Assembly (NCBI GenBank): GCA_948470475.1
Contig: OX419345.1
Location: 6,393,090-6,457,089 of the forward strand
Direction: 5' to 3'
From: Galaxea fascicularis
Taxonomy: Eukaryota; Cnidaria; Anthozoa; Scleractinia; Euphylliidae
DNA length: 64,000 nt
In this document: piece after piece, positions 43,748-57,700 of the stretch
How positions within the stretch are numbered: position 1 is the stretch's first letter
How the letters are laid out: every line of letters starts with the position of its first letter
The notes under the pieces: generated by a model
Told to the model about the DNA's origin: nothing
What the model saw: only the letters and a program-made list of their open reading frames with translations
Database searches by the model: none
Made by a program: the position numbers and the translations under genes

Positions 43748-46221
43748 TAGATATAGAGGACTTGTTGTTCCGATAGGGATTGCTATTTGCAGCTTGCCAG
43801 AAAAAGACAACTTTTTTGAGCGCGTGGATTCACTTAACTGCTTCCAGTGATCATGAAGTGAGTGAATTAAATGTCAACATGCTTGATGCTTGTAATCTTC
43901 AGTTACTTTTCTTGTGATATCCCTTACCTTGCATGCTTAAAATAGCAAGACAGCGAAGTAATTTTTAAGTAGGAAACTTGTGAGATAAACTGATAATAAA
44001 GGTTGTTTGTTCGTGTCGAAAATATCGATCTCTGGGGGTTCATTATGCACTCATAAGCTTAGAAAGTGCCCGCGCCCATTTCGAGAGTTTCTATGGTGAA
44101 ATGGTTATTGCTATAGACTGCGGGAGATCTTATGAAAATTGTATGGATTATATCACCGAGGAATGAATCTTGGGCCCGACCACTTCTGCCCACTATTGTC
44201 TTCTTGTAGCGGGATAACGGACTACAATACAGGCTATCCACATGCAAATATTAAAATGGCCGGGCCGGGTATTCTGCTGTTCACTGAAGCGTGGTTGGGA
44301 GCCCCTTTGTTCGCTCTTAGTCATTTGTGATCGCTTTCTTCGAAACTGATTCGCGTGTACGTAGCAGTTTCACAAGTTGGAGCTCATCAAATCAGAAGTT
44401 GCATTGATTAAAATATTGATAATCGATCCCTTTCCCTTGGCTGGGCGACCATAGTTAGTACTATATAATTGTACACTATGGTGCGAGTGACCGTTCGTGC
44501 AAACAGGCGTAGCGCATGAAGTTTCATACTGGCATTGCATTGGAAAGCTCCCCAATATTGTCTATATTTGGTCACAGTAAGTGTGACTTGGTCCAGTGGG
44601 ATAGACAAAGGTGATGGCATGCAAATTTAAAGGTTCTCATACTGCAATGTCGACACGAAAGTAAAAAGAACCTAGCAGCTATTCCTAGAAACATCTGTTG
44701 GTGGGCTACAAAAAACTGCAATGTGATACATGATCCTTCAAGGGCTGAGATGTGTTAGTGGTTAAGTGATCACCAGACATGGAACAGGCATGTCATCTTC
44801 CTCTGCTAAACAAATAGACGTACAATTAATAAGCAGTAAATAAGTTGTCAAGTTAAATTCTAAAGGGGAAGAAGCATTTGCTTTGTGAAAATGTGATGAC
44901 CATGCCATAGGGGGGTATTCTGGATTTCAAGTGATGATATGAGTGAAGGATTTTTTTTGTGTAGGAAACTTTGGCAAGTATTTTGTTTGCAGCTTGTTTT
45001 AAGAAGGGATTTTGGGGGTATTCAAAACAATCTCAAGATATGTGGTGGGGATAGTGCCCACATATCTCTGCTGTGTAGTTCTGCGGATAAAGTACAATCC
45101 TCTCTGAAAATTTTTTAGGCTCAGAGATCCGGCATGGCAGTTTTTTGGGGTTAACGTTTGGTCCAGAGTTTTTGGTTGAGTTTGTAAACCCAAAAATTGT
45201 GTAAATTCCTGAAGGAAATACTGTGTCTAAATAAAGATTTTACCTTACCTTTACCTCTATCTTGGGGACAATGCAGTAAGCTTCTGCATACTGTCATTTT
45301 GGGTTTGAGGCTGCATGTGGTTGCAGGTACTTGCTGACAGCAGTAGGGACCTTAAGCAGCGACGACAACGATGGCAATGAGAACAATATTTCAAAATATA
45401 ACTTCTTTTCGTAACTTTTGCGATTATTCTATTTTGATTTGTGTAATGTGAAAAATGCTGGAGAGCTTTCCAGGGCCTAAATTACTGTGAACAGTGTTAA
45501 AGGAAAGAAAACAAAAGAAAAACTTGCCGTCATGCGCTCAAATTCTTAAGATTTGGTCATTTCACGTTGTTGTTTATGGAAGAGTACCTGCAAGCGAAAA
45601 GTGTCTGTGAAGAGGTGGGTATCAATATTTTCTGGATTTACACATTCTTTAGTTTATTGGTAATAATTTTAACCCAGGCAGGTAGTTCACTTGTTTTCAG
45701 TAATGTAGTGCAAACGGTGTTGCATCAAAGGGGTCTTGGGAATTTAAAGTTTTTCTTCTGGTGAGCTTGTCCAAACAGCCAGTCTTTTCAATTTTTCATT
45801 TTTTTTTCTGTTCTTTCAGGGATACAAAATTTTCTGACATTTCCCTGGGCCTGGCCTTGAAAAAATGATGTTTTGTCTGACATTTCCCTGACCTTAGCAA
45901 CCCTGATAGACTGCACACAAGAAAAGGAAAATGGAATCAATGTGTTAATGAAAGGTTGTTGGCCAAATTCATTTCCTGACAAACTGGCACATCAGTTGTT
46001 CAGCAAATGAATTTGTCAAATTTTCTCATGCACACAAGCAAATAATCGCAAATAGAAATTGTCACAGAAAAGTTCCCTCGTGTGGATGCGGCTTTAAAGA
46101 CAAAAATTGCTGGACTTGAAGTGTAAACTCCTTTTTATTAGTGTTAAGGCAATAATTGATGTTTATGCCACAAAATAAATTAAAACGATTCAAAGTTCCC
46201 ATCCTCAAATTATAGGCTTAA

Positions 46222-46562
46222 AGTGCACCTAACCCTAAAATATTTTTTTCACTTTAAAATATATCTTTGCACCTGTTCGGAACACATTGAGCCTTTTTGC
46301 GCCTTTTTAAACCATATCTTGACTATTTATAGTCATTTTTACAAAGACTTAATTTGCAAATCAGTTTGTGGCATCATGTAAGGAATAGACCCATGCCCTT
46401 TTTTTAGCTTGGTCTTGGGACAGATGATGGCTAGATTTCGTAACTTTTACAGCCTTTAAAAAGACAATATTTGGTTGAAATAGGTGCAAAACAGGGTAAT
46501 ATGTTCGGAAAGGTGCAAAGATTTATTTAAGCAAAAAAAAATATTTTGGGGTTAGGTGCACT
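46222..46562. mobile_element. MITE flanked by TTAA
   Basis: Ends AGTGCACCTAACCC..AAAATATTTTTTT and the complement AAATATTTTGGGGTTAGGTGCACT pair closely. Subterminal TTTGCACCTGTTCGGAACA / TGTTCGGAAAGGTGCAAAG also pair. TTAA stands on both sides (46218-46221 and 46563-46566), which fits a TTAA-targeting transposase such as piggyBac or Kolobok; the family is not resolved. Noncoding. Confidence 0.8.
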
Positions 46563-47337
46563 TTAAACTGCAAGTCAATCAACTTTAATATGTTCATATA
46601 CATTTTATTTATATTATGATTCATGTACTTAGAATTTTAAGTTAAGTCTAGACAGCTGCATTCTGTACTTTTCAAGAAAATCAAAAACCAATTCTTGTAA
46701 CTTGTTTATCACCCCAGTGTAAGATCTGTATAAATTCTTACTGTCTTTACTGTATGTACAACAGAGATAACTAGTATGTACAGTTACTATTCACATTAAA
46801 TAATTACTCTGACTATAAATCTATGGGCTGTTGTAAACATCACATTTCACATACACTGGTTCTAATTTATTTTGGGTCAAAAGAAACTATAATATTCAAT
46901 GCTAGATTTAAGAGGTAAACTTTTGTTCCCAGGGACCATTTTCATTTAGAGCCTCAAATCTAATATTAGCTTTAGATTTGGCACCTGTGAATCAAGTTTG
47001 ACGTATAAAACAGCTGTCAAACTTTTGTCAAATACTCAACTGGCTCAGTTGAAGATGTGTCAGAATAATTTATTACTGTTTTTCACATACATTTAATTCC
47101 TTTTTCGATTTGGCGCCTGTGAAATGTGACATTTAAAACAGCCTTGTTGCAAAAACCAGAAAAGTGTTCACCTCCCAGGTGGACAATTTTCACTTGTTAA
47201 GAATTTTGTTGCACTGCATGACTATTACTGGTACTTAACATGAACAAACAAATTGCTTTGGTAAGTTAATGCATCTGTAACCACTCATTGCAACATTTAA
47301 ATATTACACTAGATTGGATAGAAGGATATTACTAATA

Positions 47338-47343
47338 TTTATT
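47338..47343 (-). promoter_or_regulatory. Polyadenylation signal candidate of PCMTD gene
   Basis: TTTATT on the plus strand (AATAAA on the minus strand), about 240 bases past the stop codon at 47584-47586. Confidence 0.4.
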
Positions 47344-47583
47344 ATACACAATGACCACAATATTACAATCATGCTGCAGGAGTGTTCTAAGAAGTTTTAA
47401 TGCAAGGTCCATAACACAAATGCAATTTGCAGTGCGAGCCTGCACTTTTGTTTAATCTGGATACAAATGTTTAGGGTACACTCTACTGATAACAAGACCC
47501 TCAATCTTCCCCTGGTACCTCCGCTCACTTTAATCTAGTCACCCTGTTATACTCTCGTGGCTTTTTTTGCACTTGGATTTGAT

Positions 47584-49667
<2,084 letters not shown>

Positions 49668-51003
49668 TCAATGAACAAGGGACGCAACTCCAAACTTATT
49701 TACAAAGGAGTTATATATTATAGCTTGCTTCTTTCCTCTGTCAATCAGCACATGAAAATCCAACGTCAACTATAGAGAAGCAATGAATGAATGAATGACT
49801 GACTGAATGTATACACGAATTAATGAACAAACAAAGTAAGGTCCTGGCATGGGAACAAATCCAAACTTCATTCAAAAGCAATTGAATTAAAGCAAATGGT
49901 TTCTCAAATGATAGAGAATCTTAAAATAAAGTTTTAGCAAGTTTGAGCATGTTGAAAATAAAAAAAACATTATTAAGCTGCAACTAACATGAATAATTTA
50001 AAAATCAAGAAAATTCCATACAAATGTCTCTTTTTCGGAAAGGGTATCTGCCAAACAAAAAATATTCAAAGTCAAATTCTCAAATTCAAGCCTTTTGTTC
50101 AGCTCCTATTCAACTGAACAGGCTCAAAGAGAGTAAGTTTTCAGAATATCTTTTAGCCCAAAACGTCTTCACATTTTAATGTTTGCGTGGTGGAAGGAAG
50201 TGGAACTTGCAAACGAAGGAAGTACATTTGTGAAACTGAACAAAATTGTCATTAGTAACGTGAAAAGTCGCAACTGCATAAAGATATCCTGTAGACTACT
50301 CAAAAGCTGTTGCCAGAAATGGTCCATAATTCCAGAGTGTTCAGTGTCATCATTGTCCTCTGCCAAATTCTTAAATTTTTTTTCCCACCTTAACCTATAT
50401 GCTCTTGCTCCAGTCCTTTCCTGGTCAATATATAGACAACGTCATCATGAACTTTATCATGGATCTTAAGTTCCGTAACACCAGGCTACATCCAAAACCT
50501 TGCTTTGTTTATTTCTGCTATTTTGACAAGTCATGATTTTGAATTTTTCTAGACTCAGTGATTTGCAAGACTAAAATTAAAGGAGCAGGCACACTGGGCA
50601 AATTCACAAATTTAAGCACAGGTATTTCACATGTCACATAATTATTGCCAGTGGACATACTAGGTAAAATAAGGCAAATTCAATCACCAGTACTTTATTA
50701 CATGCTGATTAATGAAAATCACCACGACCGTACAGTAGAAATGGGTACACTTAGTGATTATTGAAGATCCCCATATTTTCCATATAAAATTGCTGGCAAA
50801 ATTTCCTCACAGCCCAATACATTATTAAACATGCATTTTGTGCCTCAAACTCTATTCCTTTTTGGACCAGGGTTAGTACGACAGTGATACATGTATAATA
50901 AAAATTATTAATGTATGGGGCTGTGTGGAAATCTTTCCAAATTGCTTAGCGCACTCACTTTAAAGTTAGTAAGTCAGTACATATTAAGTATAAGGCCCTA
51001 TCT

Positions 51004-52464
51004 AGCCTGCAAATAGGCTCTCCATTTGCGTATTCCGAGAGATGGTCGCGTCGACTTGCTCTTGAATGGCGCGCAGTCAAAGCTCGGGGATTGGAGTGGG
51101 CAAGAGAAGGGAGAGCCTGCAATGGTCTTTGTAAGATTTGAGTATTTATGTTCAGATTCTGAACGTAAATTGCTGATTGGCCTATTTGAGGGTGACACTT
51201 GTCAAACAAGTGAGCAGAGACTTCTCAGTGGACGCGGATAATAATACAGATTCTCGGTTCAACTTTTTAAGAATTTAAGATCCTTAAAGCAAATTGATCT
51301 GAAGAAAGAGCAAGACCTGGCATTGAGAGTCTCCTTAATGAAAAGGATGTACTGTGTCGACTACAAGCATTGGAAAAAGCTTTGTGTTTCAAGTTTTCGC
51401 TGCGGTGAAATCGCTGGACTCCTCGAGAACACCACTTCAGGTCAGATGGAAGAAGCGAATTCTTCTGAGGATTGAAAGCAGTGGAACTCGAAAGCTCAGA
51501 CCTGTTGGGAAACCTCCCTTGGTTGCCTGATTTTTTACTTGCCTTGGCCGAAACGGCGTGCCCTTGATCCACGAATGCAGGCATTCCATAGCGGCAAATA
51601 CACTTTATTTTTCTTCACAACCAGTTTGTTCGAGAATGCTGTGAGCTCGTCAACGTCTCTACATTTCAAAATACATGTAGTGTCAAACTCTTTGTTTACA
51701 GTCTTAACTGGTGCGATAAGCGCGTATAGCTTCATGTACAATAAAAGCATTTGCAGCTGCTTTCCCACTCTTAAGCACCAGATTCTTTCTTGGGGAATTG
51801 CAGCTTTATCTTCAGGTGTTCTAATCATCACATCCCCATTCGCCGACAAAACTAAGACTTTCACACTTGTGGCGTTGTCCGGAAGGTCATTGATATTGAG
51901 ATGTGCCAGGAGATTCAAATTCGATAATTTTATTGTGCTCCACTCTGACAAGGTTGATCGTTTTCCTTGCCAAGGATGATGCAAAAACTACATTTTAAAA
52001 TCCCTCTCTGGTACAAGGTTTGAAAACGTTCACAAAAGACCCCAGAGAGCCTTATTTTGTCCTCAATGAACACTTGCAAATTCTGCAAAATTTGTCAACC
52101 GATTTGACACTTTGTGGTTTTGTTCCAGTTTTGCGTCAATATGTTTCTTTGGAGTTTCTGGATTTGAGTTCATAACATAACCACTTACACGTAAACAAGC
52201 GCACGTGTCACAGAAAATCTTTTTGAAAGCCGCCTTGACCCAAAAGGTCATTTCAGGTTCGTTCTTATTGGTTCATTTCACTTTGATAATTTGACAGATC
52301 AATCAAGCGGAAAAGGGGGCAGAACTCAAATCTTACAAAGGCCATTGCAGGCTCTCCCTTCTCTTGCCTGCACCAATCCCTGAGCTTTGACTGCACACCA
52401 TTCAAGAGCAAGTCGACGCGACCATCTCTCAGGAATACCCAAATGGAGAGCCTGTTTGCAGGCT
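51004..52464. mobile_element. 1.46-kb DNA transposon with long TIRs (Mutator-like)
   Basis: The left end AGCCTGCAAATAGGCTCTCC and the complement of the right end AGCCTGCAAACAGGCTCTCC start terminal inverted repeats that stay alignable for about 150 bp (GAGAGATGGTCGCGTCGACT, AGAAGGGAGAGCCTGCAATG in both). Flanks AGGCCCTATCT (50993-51003) and AGGCCTTATCT (52465-52475) match at 10 of 11 bases, a clear target duplication. Long TIRs and a 9-11-bp duplication suggest a Mutator-like (MULE) element. The interior holds minus-strand frames but no transposase I recognise, so it is probably nonautonomous. The 130-bp MITE at 1230-1359 shares the termini. Confidence 0.85.
51535..51984 (-). CDS. Unrecognised ORF inside the long-TIR transposon
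   Basis: A 149-codon frame from ATG at 51984. It has a leucine-rich stretch LSNLNLLAHLNINDL (about 21-35), VKVLVLSANGDVMIRT (about 42-57) and a hydrophobic QMLLLYMKLYALIAPV (about 78-93). I know no family for it. A second minus frame (51267-51584) overlaps its end in another phase, so a splice or a frameshift could join them. It may be a captured host fragment or a decayed element protein. The opposite strand of this stretch is also open over almost the same length, which lowers confidence. Confidence 0.3.
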   Translation of the reverse strand: MHHPWQGKRSTLSEWSTIKLSNLNLLAHLNINDLPDNATSVKVLVLSANGDVMIRTPEDKAAIPQERIWCLRVGKQLQMLLLYMKLYALIAPVKTVNKEFDTTCILKCRDVDELTAFSNKLVVKKNKVYLPLWNACIRGSRARRFGQGK

Positions 52465-52916
52465 AGGCCTTATCTGCACTAGCAAAATCTGTTTACTTAG
52501 ACAAATTTTCTGTCATCACCAATGTTTTACAAGTGCAGATGGTTTGTTGTGACTGAACAAATTTTGGCTGAAGTGGACAAATCTTCAAACGTACTGCCGA
52601 CACATTTGTCCCAGGTAAAAACCGGACAAATTGTTTAAATAAACAATTATCATTAATTGTGTTAAACCTGTCAGTCATTTGTCATAAAAGCTATACAAAC
52701 CAAGCTCGCATACTTTGCAGTCATGCAATCTTGTATTTTCCCATGTTACAGCAGGCCGACTTTGAACAAAAATATAATATTGAGGGTATGTCGGTTCATT
52801 TGCAGTTGTTTTTGAAATTATCCTTGGGAATCCTTTGGTCTTTGTATTGGATCTTAATCCAAGACTGATTTGGTCTTGGAGCTTCCAAAAGTACATGTTG
52901 ATTCAACATGTTTAAT

Positions 52917-52922
52917 AATAAT

Positions 52923-52967
<45 letters not shown>

Positions 52968-53086
52968 TTTATTTAAGTCTCAAATCGTTCTAGCTGAACA
53001 CGAGTGCTCTACTAATTAGGGAGACTGTAAATCAAATAAACTCTAAATTAAATCAAATGTTGCTTTTTGAGGAGAGGGGAAAACCA

Positions 53087-53118
<32 letters not shown>

Positions 53119-53225
53119 TAGAGAACCAACAAACTCAGCCCACTTATGACGCCGAGTCCAGGAATCAAACCCAAGCCACATTGGTGGAAGGCGAGCGCTC
53201 TCACCACTGCGCCAACCCTGCTCCC
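52917..53225 (-). repeat. tRNA-derived SINE, near full length
   Basis: On the minus strand: head GGTTGGCGCAGTGGTGAGAG and GGTTTGATTCCTGG (A and B boxes), body with GGTTTTTCTCTGGGTGCTCT and TTTCCCCTCTCC, and a tail of about 17 ATT triplets (52917-52968 on the plus strand). A truncated sibling lies at 7825-8040 and a head fragment at 3754-3830. Confidence 0.85.
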
Positions 53226-54781
53226 CAGTATTTAGTCATCAACAAGGAAACATGATTTCAAAGACATTGATGCCTAATATTAGTAACCACACTATTGCCT
53301 CTGCATCCTGAGCAACATTTAAAAGAAAAAGGCATGCAACAGGTAATTAAATTTGTCTTAGCTTCATTATCCCATGGAATTGATGTTTTGGAGTGTACGA
53401 AATATGGTGAAATATGACATCAGAGCTCTAATTTTCGAGTGTTGACAGAATTTCACAGCCTTCACTTGTCCTTTTGAATGCTGATACCAAGGATGAGACA
53501 AAAATTGTTACAACAAAATTTGTCCCTGAATTTGGTCACAGACAATTAGCATTGTGACTGCTAGTGCACATAGGCCCTAAGTTAAGGAAGGTCAAGCGGT
53601 TGGTCAATTAGTACTTCTGCAGGAACAATGGCACCTGACAATGAACAAGTCTTATGGATAATTAATTATGTATTTCTGGTCCACGCACTACCCAAACCAA
53701 CTGATGATACAATCACCTGATATAACCATGACAGAGCAATCCACATTTTAAAATTTGAATTGCTCTCACAGTATAATATTTCTTGCAGGGAAGTCTAATT
53801 TGGAAAAATGGAGACAACAATTTGGTGATTGGAGGAAAAAACTGTGCAGTTCTTCGAAAGTAAAAGAGAGGCGCTGGATTGGACAGGGAAACGAAATGTG
53901 TAACAGAGGCTTTTGCGGAGAGGACTCATCACCCACAAACTAAACATAAAGGAGAGTAAATAGAGAACAGCAACGTTCGCAACACAGTTTGGATGATAAA
54001 AAAAATCGTGTCAATATAACGTGGTTTTGAAACCTCCTCGGCTATATATGATATTCGTGAACAGTACTGTAGTATTTCGTGGAACGTAATCGTTACTAAA
54101 TGCCATTACCTTTTTCGATTCAAAGGAAACGCTGATATTTTAGATTAAGATATGAAAAACAAGTAGACTTACCACTGTTAATCCTCAAATTACCGATTGC
54201 TCAGAGAAAACACGAAACGTAGACGTAGCTTTGTGAATGACCGAATGTTTTTTGTTTGCTTTGACGCAGGTCAAGAAATTTCTCTCTTCTAACACTGCAT
54301 CCTGAACTTTTGATAGTTTAAAAGAAGCCTCTAAGTTATACACAGCGAATTCCTGCTTAAAAATATATTGCTTGAAAACAAAATTTTGGCGTAATTCCGG
54401 TTTTTCGGACGAAAGTCAATTGACTGAACAGAAGACAAACACATTAAGCAAAGTTGTCCCGTTCAGGGTGGGGTTAGGGAAAAAAAGGCCTCCTTGATTT
54501 TGACGCTTACATCCAAACTGATCAAATGTATATGAGCTGAAATAAAGAGTACACTATTTCTGAGAAACTTATCTTAAAATTCTTCAAACAAGATGGTTTG
54601 TTTCCATTCGATTAGATTCTATTCAGTTATACGGGGAGGGGCAAGTATGTTTGGAACCCTCCTCTTCCCTACTCCCCTGACAAGTAACATGAATCATGTG
54701 ACGCATAGTATTACCCATGACCTTTTGCGGTCAATGAATCCTGGGCTCTTTGGTGGGAACGGCGGTGGAAAACTCTTTATC

Positions 54782-57700
54782 ATGGGTGTAGAAAAAGAGA
54801 TTATTCAAGAGGGACACGGAGGTAACTTATTTCTTATTTAATGTAACTATATCTCTCTACAATTCAATTCACTTTGCCTCCGTTATTTCCTTCTGTAGAG
54901 TCGCCGAAGAAGGGTCAAACAGTGACTGTACACTACACGGGTATGCATTTATGATAAGAGAATGCTGCATTAATTTTTTTCGCCTTGGCGTAACTTTCTA
55001 TCAAACTGCCAGATTGATCTTTTCCTCAGGAACCCTGCAAAACGGAAAAAAGTTTGATTCCTCACGAGACAAGGGCAGGGAGTTCAAATTTCGTATTGGA
55101 GTGGGAGAGGTTATCCGAGGTATTTTTTTTTTCGTTCTTATTTATGCATGTATATGGTTTGAGGAATTAAGGAATCTACCGCGATAGATATGAGCAGCGG
55201 CATTTACGGTTGTCAAATATCTTCTAAAGGAGAAGTTCAATCCAAAACTGCACTTATTCTTAATTTTCCTTCGGCTAACGAAAAGATTAAAAGGTGGGTT
55301 ACTCGCTAAAATTTCAACTTTCAAAGAGCTTTCTTTCCCAATGAAATCCTCCTCTGAAGTAGCCCGAAAATCGAGAACTGAGCGCCGCCATCTTGGAGTA
55401 ACTTAGCATCCTGGCGATGTATGTGTGACGTCAAAGCGCCCAACCTGAATTTGGCAGGAAGCTTAAGGTGGCTTACTACACATTTTTTCCGCTATGCACG
55501 ATTATGCTTGGCTTACGCATGCTTGAAGTTGGATAAGCATCACATGTGAGCTGCTCAAGTCACACAAGCTGACAAAGGGAAACCCCACGAGCAAATCTGA
55601 AAAAAGAAATGTGTGTCATGCAAAAGTCATGAATACTGAAAAGAAATCACATTCACTATGATGTCACTCCTTTCCACAGGGTTTAGGTGTAGTTGGTGCA
55701 GTAAACAAAGCCATATTATAAATCAAAACATGAGGTTGTGGAGTGGAGAGAGTGTGTGAGTGTTCATAGCTGTTGGGTTTTCTCTCTAAAATGAAAGTGC
55801 AATGCTTTTCTCAATGCAGGTCGCAAAAAAAACCTAAAAACCCATTTTCCTCGCTTAATTTCTCAGAAACTAGCTGTATGACCTACCTTCAAATTTTGGT
55901 ATCTGCCCAAATACACCAAATGGAGATGTAGAATTTTTTTTCAAAAAATTCTGTCCGACAGAATTTTATTAATTTTAATAGACAAAATTAAACATTTTCG
56001 CCAATTGCAAAAACTGTGCCTTACAGATTTTTGTGTTCTTCTCTCTAAATGTTTCTTTTTATCCAAACTTCAAATCCCAAAAATTAATTTTTAGGTGGGT
56101 GTCATACGGCTAGATTTTGAGAAAAACACCCCTGATTGGTCTATTTTGTACCCCTCATCCTGTTGCTTAAACACACTTCTTAGACATCCCATAATGCATA
56201 TTTCTGCTCCCTGGTGTTTCCTTGGTTGGGTCAAGTGACACTAGCTTGCATGTAATGCTTACTGAACTTCAAGTGCACGCAAGCCGCCGGTAACAGAAAA
56301 AAACTGTAGTAAGCCACCTTGTGAATTCGTGCTGGCTTGTGTTTTTAATTTGTGGCTATACCTTTTGGTGCAGCTACATTTTGCTCAATCAGGTCACCAA
56401 AATGACAGTAAAAGAGGGTTTTCTTTCCACCATTTGCCAGGTTTGAAGAAGAAAATAGCCCAAAAACGGTTTGGGGTGGTTAGTGGATTCTTGATGATTA
56501 AATGAAACTAAATTTGTATGAAGTGTCTAAATGACCGGCAGCCAGTCTTTCAAGGGCTTTATCTTTGCACTTGTAACTACAGGGAGATTAAGTGTGTTTG
56601 GGCTAGGAGTCAAGGTCCGAATATGGACGTTTGAATAATATTGTATTATGCTTGAAGATCATGACTGGTTTTGAGTCATTTTTAGGCAATTTGTATTGCT
56701 TTCTTAATGGTTACCTCAATAGTTAGGTCTGTAAATGTAATCATTTTTTTGAAAATATAGTTCAGGTAGGATAAATTCCTCAATTTTTCTGAATTTTTCA
56801 AGGTTGACCGGCTGGCGGTCATTTGGACACAGTGTAATTTATAGGTATACAGTGTACATCTATTGCTGGTTTTGTTTTGAATACACCCAATTTAGACATA
56901 CGGCAGAAAACCCATCACGTTCTGTGATACAACACATCCCTGTTTAAGCAACTGAAGTGACCAAAAATAATAGAATGGAATAAATCCTTATTTTAAGGGC
57001 ACCTTTTAAAGAATTTACAGCTAAAGTAAACCACTTTAATTATTTATTGACTATGCTAGTACTGCTAGAAGCTTGCATGTAGCTTACCCAGTGTAATTCT
57101 CATAACAAATTGAGAATGACCCATGACAACAGCTAGACTACGAGCAGTCAGTTTTCTGTTTAAGACAACAAATACTCTCTTACAGTATCTCTGCACTTAC
57201 AACAACCACAGGATACACCAGCTTAAATTTGTCTTTCATATCGATCATCATTATCTTAGAAGCTTGGCTTTCATCGGGAACATGTTCTGCCCAAAGCCAT
57301 ACAGCTCCAGTGCAGCCATTTTTATTTACAAGCCAAGTTGAGCTCTGTGACATCACACATCACACTTGTGGTTGCAAAGAATAATTAGTCATTACCTGAA
57401 CCAATAATGTGTGATGCAGAATTAAAACAGGGGCAAGAAGCTCTCCTTTTGTATAGTTTTCATTTTGTTGTTTATTAATAAAAATGTTTTACTTGCATTT
57501 CTATTCAGGTTGGGATGATGGTGTTATGCAGGTATTGATCACCCTCATCTTCATGATATATTACAAAATAATTTAACACTACCTAGTACAATGCTCACTA
57601 AAACATGTCACACTGATAAAGTTGAATTTTTTTTTCACTTAGAAGTTTTTAATTCTTATTGCCCTAAGATGTATTGTTACCAAAGATATTTATCATGTTG

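Larger units (their letters stand above)
43502..47583. other. Intergenic between PLAC8 gene and PCMTD gene
   Basis: Besides two AATAAA signals (43742, 43995) and the TTAA-flanked MITE (46222-46562), there is a repeat-like segment from about 45346 (CTTAAGCAGCGACGACAACG). I see no supported gene. Confidence 0.55.
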
